A DNA stretch of 8,872 bases from positions 1 to 8,872 of the forward strand of contig DMPJ01000509.1 of NCBI GenBank assembly GCA_003456035.1, written 5' to 3'. Position numbers and translations under genes: made by a program. The notes under the pieces were generated by a model that worked only from the letters and a program-made list of their open reading frames with translations, did no database searches and was not told the origin of the DNA. How positions within the stretch are numbered: position 1 is the stretch's first letter; each line of letters begins with the position of its first letter. Below, piece after piece: positions 5,838-8,872 of this stretch. The stretch is from Planktothrix sp. UBA8402. Its GTDB lineage: Bacteria; Cyanobacteriota; Cyanobacteriia; Cyanobacteriales; Microcoleaceae.

Positions 5838-6587
5838 TTAATCAACAATTTTAATCTCAAGATTAATTTTTTCTTGCCATTCTCGAATATAAACTAACAA
5901 CCCATACATAAACACAATTACTCCCATCATTTCCATAATTTCTTCTACAATAGCTACTAATGAATAAATCAGAGTTTGTTGATGGTAATAAAACGCCACA
6001 ACACTCCCGACCATTTCCATGAATAACGCTCCACCAATATATAAAGACGCTGCTAAAATAAAATTATCACGGGTTTTTTTAGGAAGATGTAACCAAAATT
6101 TCCAATATTTACGCAGAAAAATTGCCACTAAAATTATCCCTGGAATCACCCACATTGAACGTAGAAAAGGAGGTAAATTTAACCCTTTGGCAATATCAGG
6201 AATAATTAAAATTTCATGAATCGTAGCAACTTCATCAAAAGCTAATAACCAAAAAATTATAGATAACCATTTCCATTGTTGAAAATAACGATATTTTACC
6301 GAAGAATTATCATCAGGATCAGTTAAGGATTTTTGTTGTTCGATTTCCGCTTGTTTTGCGGAGGCGATCGCACCTAATAACCAAGCACAAAACGCCAACA
6401 TAAACGCACTAAACCAAGTAGGTAAATTCATCTCTCGATCAACATTAAACATCGCTGTCCAATCTTTTCGATAGTTAAATCCAAATCTACCAATTTGTAC
6501 CAGAATACTCGTAAAGGTAAAAAATCCCACTCCCATTGTTAAGCGTTTAGCTAATTTTAAGGGAGACAAGGTTAGAGATAACTGCAC
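5838..6587 (-). CDS. Polytopic membrane protein of unknown function
   Basis: I do not recognise a named gene. The 249 residues include about six or seven hydrophobic helices (roughly 18-34, 56-76, 106-124, 143-158, 175-198, 206-233). Several carry acidic or His residues that are unusual in a lipid environment: AFDEVATIHE (D118, E119, H124, E125), E191 in FMEMVG, and VEEIMEMMG (E215, E216, E219). This DE-x4-HE plus EE-x2-E pattern suggests a membrane-embedded metal or catalytic site, by loose analogy to integral-membrane hydrolases; that is inference. The start is GTG, supported by AGGAT (6597-6601) nine bases upstream; an ATG inside that site (6598) is out of frame and opens only an eight-codon ORF. 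It begins 43 bp after the glycosyltransferase stop on the same strand, so the two genes are probably one operon. Confidence 0.8.
   Translation of the reverse strand: MQLSLTLSPLKLAKRLTMGVGFFTFTSILVQIGRFGFNYRKDWTAMFNVDREMNLPTWFSAFMLAFCAWLLGAIASAKQAEIEQQKSLTDPDDNSSVKYRYFQQWKWLSIIFWLLAFDEVATIHEILIIPDIAKGLNLPPFLRSMWVIPGIILVAIFLRKYWKFWLHLPKKTRDNFILAASLYIGGALFMEMVGSVVAFYYHQQTLIYSLVAIVEEIMEMMGVIVFMYGLLVYIREWQEKINLEIKIVD
6364..6371. repeat. HIP1 octamer
   Basis: GCGATCGC within the 5838-6587 membrane-protein gene. Confidence 0.8.
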
Positions 6588-6630
6588 GTTGAACTCATCC
6601 TATTTTAATTAAATTCAAATTATAACCCAA

Positions 6631-8331
6631 CTATCGACAATAATATCGTTGATATCTATATCCATTAAACTTAGGTTGAGGACGGGGATCTTCTTGACAC
6701 CGGAATTGGGTAAAATCCGTATTATCTTTTAAATTCACCCTCCATAACTCAAAGGGACGTTGAACTTTAGTTAAAGCAGTTGCTAAAGCAGAAGCAGGAT
6801 GATCAGTTTTTTTAACTAACATAAATTCAGGTAAATTTTCAGCCTGCTGACGCTTAAATTCTAATCCTAATCCCATCAAAGATCGAGTTTCTGCATGGGT
6901 TATTTGAGTTGTAGCAATGATAACAGGTGTTTTCGCTTGATTAATAATATAACTCGCTAAATGATCCGATTGTTGAGATTTTTGAAACCCATAATTTCCC
7001 CCAACTGTTAACGCACCCAAACATCCCATTATTAAGGTGACAATCACAATTTTTTTGCCATTTGCTTGTAAAATAGGCGGAAGTGAAACCCAAGAATAAT
7101 TCAACATTTCGGGTTGTTTCCAAATAACGCCTAATCCAGAACCCAAAATTAACATAAACACAGGAAAGTAAACAAATTGATATCTAGCCGCCAGGGATAT
7201 ATCCTTTTGGAGTCCATAAATTATAATTAAAAATAGTGCCATAACACTAATAAAAATACCGCCAAAAATTTTAGTTTCCATTTGAGTCTCAGAGGATTTA
7301 AGATTTAACCTAATTCCTTCAATTATCCCTGGACTCATCCAAACTAAAACCGTTAATAAGATTAATGCTGAAAATACTGTTATAATAATAGGTGTTCCTT
7401 CAACGGGTAATATAAATATTTGGGTAATTAACCAGGCGAATAAGCGAAATAAAGGTTCTATAAATCCTAATCCATTAAATTCGGTTGCAATCCATTCTGT
7501 TAGTTGATCATTAGGAAGATTTTTTAAAATTGGAATCCAAACTAACCCACTAATTAATGTTCCGAATATTACCGCATAAATCCTTAACCAAGCTGTTCTA
7601 AAAACTCCTAATTTATTTCGCCAATCCTTTAACCAAAATCCCCCCAAAACCAACCCCTCTGCACCTAAGAACACAATAAAAAAATAGTGACTAGCAATTC
7701 CCAATCCATTCACTATAATCCAACCCATGACTTGAATTATAGATAGTGTTTTTTCTCCCTCTAAACTTCTAATTGCCTTGACTAAATAGCCTAAAGATGC
7801 TATAATCCAGAGAATAGTTATAGTATAGTGTCTTGCTTCTTGTGATAAATAAATACCGTAAGGAGAAATAGCCATTAACGCGGCGGTAATTTGAGCAAAA
7901 ATCAAAGATCCAAAGGCAAAATAACTTAAACTAAAAATAGCAGGAATTGATAAAACCCCTAAAATAGAACTCAGCGATCGCGCCACCGTTAAAGACACCA
8001 ATTCCCCATCTATTGAAAACAACTGCATCCAGAAATGATTCAGCAAAAAATATAACGGAGGATGATTACTTTCAGTAAACAAATGATCAACAACATCCGC
8101 AGGTTGACTAGCAGTTTCAAACCGTAAAGGAGATAATAAAATATCCGTAGAAATGATTTGATCTAAAGGAATAGTTTTCAGACCGTGACCCAAACTAAAA
8201 ACCAAAGTAGAAATTTCAATACTCGATGCTGACTTATCTCCTAAACCCATAAATCTAAATAAAATACCAAGTCCCACCCAAAGCAACAGTAAACCAGGAT
8301 GAAACCATCGGTTATTAACAATTTTCATCAC
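6631..8331 (-). CDS. GT-C glycosyltransferase, GT39/PMT_2-like
   Basis: The 566-residue protein has the organisation of GT-C glycosyltransferases, which move sugars from polyprenyl-phosphate donors at the outer membrane-side face: one N-terminal helix (about 12-29), a long first extracytoplasmic loop, about nine to ten further helices up to about 445, and a C-terminal soluble domain (about 450-566). Landmarks are LVFSLGHGLKTIPLDQIIS (43-61), ESNHPPLYFLLNHFW (87-101), ISPYGIYLSQEARHYT (155-170), SHYFFIVF (214-221) and AARYQFVYFP (381-390). Cyanobacterial relatives, as I recall them, read WTDE just before TLVFSLG; here the residues are SSIE (I38, E39), so the usual catalytic Asp is missing although the frame is intact. 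The start may be GTG at 8331 (GAGGA 9 bases upstream) or the adjacent ATG at 8328. The acceptor is unknown. It probably shares a message with the downstream membrane protein. Confidence 0.88.
   Translation of the reverse strand: MMKIVNNRWFHPGLLLLWVGLGILFRFMGLGDKSASSIEISTLVFSLGHGLKTIPLDQIISTDILLSPLRFETASQPADVVDHLFTESNHPPLYFLLNHFWMQLFSIDGELVSLTVARSLSSILGVLSIPAIFSLSYFAFGSLIFAQITAALMAISPYGIYLSQEARHYTITILWIIASLGYLVKAIRSLEGEKTLSIIQVMGWIIVNGLGIASHYFFIVFLGAEGLVLGGFWLKDWRNKLGVFRTAWLRIYAVIFGTLISGLVWIPILKNLPNDQLTEWIATEFNGLGFIEPLFRLFAWLITQIFILPVEGTPIIITVFSALILLTVLVWMSPGIIEGIRLNLKSSETQMETKIFGGIFISVMALFLIIIYGLQKDISLAARYQFVYFPVFMLILGSGLGVIWKQPEMLNYSWVSLPPILQANGKKIVIVTLIMGCLGALTVGGNYGFQKSQQSDHLASYIINQAKTPVIIATTQITHAETRSLMGLGLEFKRQQAENLPEFMLVKKTDHPASALATALTKVQRPFELWRVNLKDNTDFTQFRCQEDPRPQPKFNGYRYQRYYCR
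7974..7981. repeat. HIP1 octamer
   Basis: GCGATCGC within the glycosyltransferase gene. Confidence 0.8.
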
Positions 8332-8340
8332 TTAAAACAA

Positions 8341-8345
8341 TCCTC
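8341..8345 (-). promoter_or_regulatory. Ribosome binding site of glycosyltransferase
   Basis: GAGGA on the minus strand is 9 bases from the GTG (8331) and 12 from the ATG (8328). The spacing mildly favours GTG, codon identity favours ATG, and the two starts differ by a single residue. Confidence 0.5.
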
Positions 8346-8363
8346 ACAAAAGCTAAATTAATC

Positions 8364-8369
8364 ATTATA
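8364..8369 (-). promoter_or_regulatory. Candidate -10 box of glycosyltransferase operon
   Basis: A perfect TATAAT on the minus strand would start transcription near 8357, leaving a leader of about 26 bases that contains the GAGGA site. No good TTGACA lies 16-18 bases upstream; that position falls inside the first repeat of the array (8377-8440). Confidence 0.4.
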
Positions 8370-8376
8370 CTTCATC

Positions 8377-8626
8377 CGTAGGGTGCGTAAGCTCCGCGCA
8401 CGCACCAAACCCATATTATAATAGCAAAAACCATCATTCCCGTAGGGTGCGTAAGCTCCGCGCACGCACCAAACCCATATTATAATATCAAAAACCATCA
8501 TTCTCTTAGGATTTGTAAGCTCCGCGCACGCACCAAACCCATATTATAGGAATAATAAAAACCATCATTCCTGTAGGATTTGTAAGCTCCGCACACGCAC
8601 CAAACCCCTATTATATTATAGGAATA
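8377..8626. repeat. Four-copy ~64-bp tandem repeat array
   Basis: Units start at 8377, 8441, 8505 and 8572 (periods 64, 64, 67; the last is partial). Copies 1 and 2 differ at about two positions. Each contains GGTGCGT...ACGCACC, a perfect 7-bp stem around an 11-base loop (8382-8406 and 8446-8470), then CAAACCC, an AT-rich TATTATA block and ACCATCATTC. In copies 3 and 4 the left arm has become GGATTTGT, which breaks the stem, and extra AT-rich bases with GGAATAA appear. The array fills the gap between the upstream gene's stop codon (8636) and the glycosyltransferase promoter region. It lacks the short unique spacers of a CRISPR. Confidence 0.9.
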
Positions 8627-8635
8627 AATAATCCC

Positions 8636-8872
8636 TTAAAACCGTCTTTCTAACTTCAAAGATTGACCCGGAGTTAACTTTCTAATCTCATCGGTTAAAT
8701 CTAACCAAGGTTGTAACTGTCCCCGTTGAAACGTGCGACTAATAGGAATATCCATCGACGTTTGATCACAACCAATTCCGGCGGAAATCACCCCTCGCCA
8801 AGAATCAGCATATAATTCATCAATAATCTGCCATTGATTTCTTTCCCAACGAAATCGCCGGGTAAATCTAAA
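8636..8872 (-). CDS. Partial CDS, 3' end of an unrecognised gene
   Basis: A minus-strand frame is open from the window end (8872) to a TAA at 8636-8638, giving the last 78 residues of a protein whose start lies beyond the window. The C-terminus includes RWERNQWQIIDELYADSWRG, then ISAGIGCDQTSMDIPISR, then LQPWLDLTDEIRKLTPGQSL and finally LERRF. It reads as real protein: balanced composition, Trp- and Arg-rich, no low complexity and no hydrophobic helix in this part. I do not recognise the family. The gene runs in the same direction as the glycosyltransferase, but 304 bp of repeat array separates them, so shared transcription is uncertain. Confidence 0.7.
   Translation of the reverse strand, partial: FRFTRRFRWERNQWQIIDELYADSWRGVISAGIGCDQTSMDIPISRTFQRGQLQPWLDLTDEIRKLTPGQSLKLERRF

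Noticed and set aside
6588..6598. ATG at 6598 as the start of the membrane-protein gene
   Set aside because: It is out of frame with the 249-residue protein and opens an ORF of only eight codons; the in-frame GTG at 6587 is preferred.
8377..8626. CRISPR array
   Set aside because: The whole ~64-bp unit repeats, so there are no unique spacers between short repeats, and no cas gene is nearby.

Overview
The window looks like chromosome from a filamentous, Oscillatoriales-type cyanobacterium (Planktothrix/Oscillatoria/Microcoleus-like). The evidence is a full-length cyanophycin synthetase gene, four HIP1 octamers (GCGATCGC), a heptanucleotide short tandem repeat, several small GC-rich hairpin repeats of the kind scattered in these genomes, a Uma2-family gene, and a coiled-coil gene resembling a cyanobacteria-restricted family. 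The genus is an inference; no rRNA or tRNA gene is present to settle it.

Layout. Bases 1-132 hold a 16-bp palindrome, a G-rich run and a GC hairpin downstream of cphA. Bases 133-2730 (minus) encode CphA. A 492-bp divergent spacer (2731-3222) separates cphA from a rightward pair: a proline-rich single-pass membrane protein with a GspC/PilP-like C-terminus (3223-4434) and a PspA-like coiled-coil protein (4505-5098), with a hairpin repeat between them. The second gene converges, 4 bp apart, on a Uma2-family gene (5103-5690, minus). After a spacer with a heptamer repeat and a second copy of the cphA-distal hairpin comes a leftward pair: a GT-C glycosyltransferase of the GT39/PMT_2 type (8331-6631) and, 43 bp downstream, a polytopic membrane protein of unknown function (6587-5838). 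Upstream of the glycosyltransferase lies an array of four ~64-bp repeats (8377-8626), and then the 3' end of another leftward gene that leaves the window (8636-8872).

How the genes work together. CphA stores nitrogen as the Asp-Arg polymer cyanophycin; no cyanophycinase gene (cphB) is next to it here. The glycosyltransferase and small membrane protein probably form an operon for envelope or glycolipid chemistry. The rightward pair may be an envelope or membrane-associated unit.

Most notable points. (1) CphA keeps both synthetic ATP sites but has lost the His of the HxxxE motif in its N-terminal cryptic metallopeptidase-like site, plus about five neighbouring residues, so it may depend on primers. 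(2) The glycosyltransferase has Ile-Glu where the family has the catalytic Asp-Glu. (3) The four-copy repeat array abuts the candidate glycosyltransferase promoter, and half of its copies have lost a hairpin arm. (4) An Arg-rich 17-codon upstream ORF overlaps the cphA start as ATGA. I saw no obvious new multi-gene system; the strongest leads are these departures from family norms.
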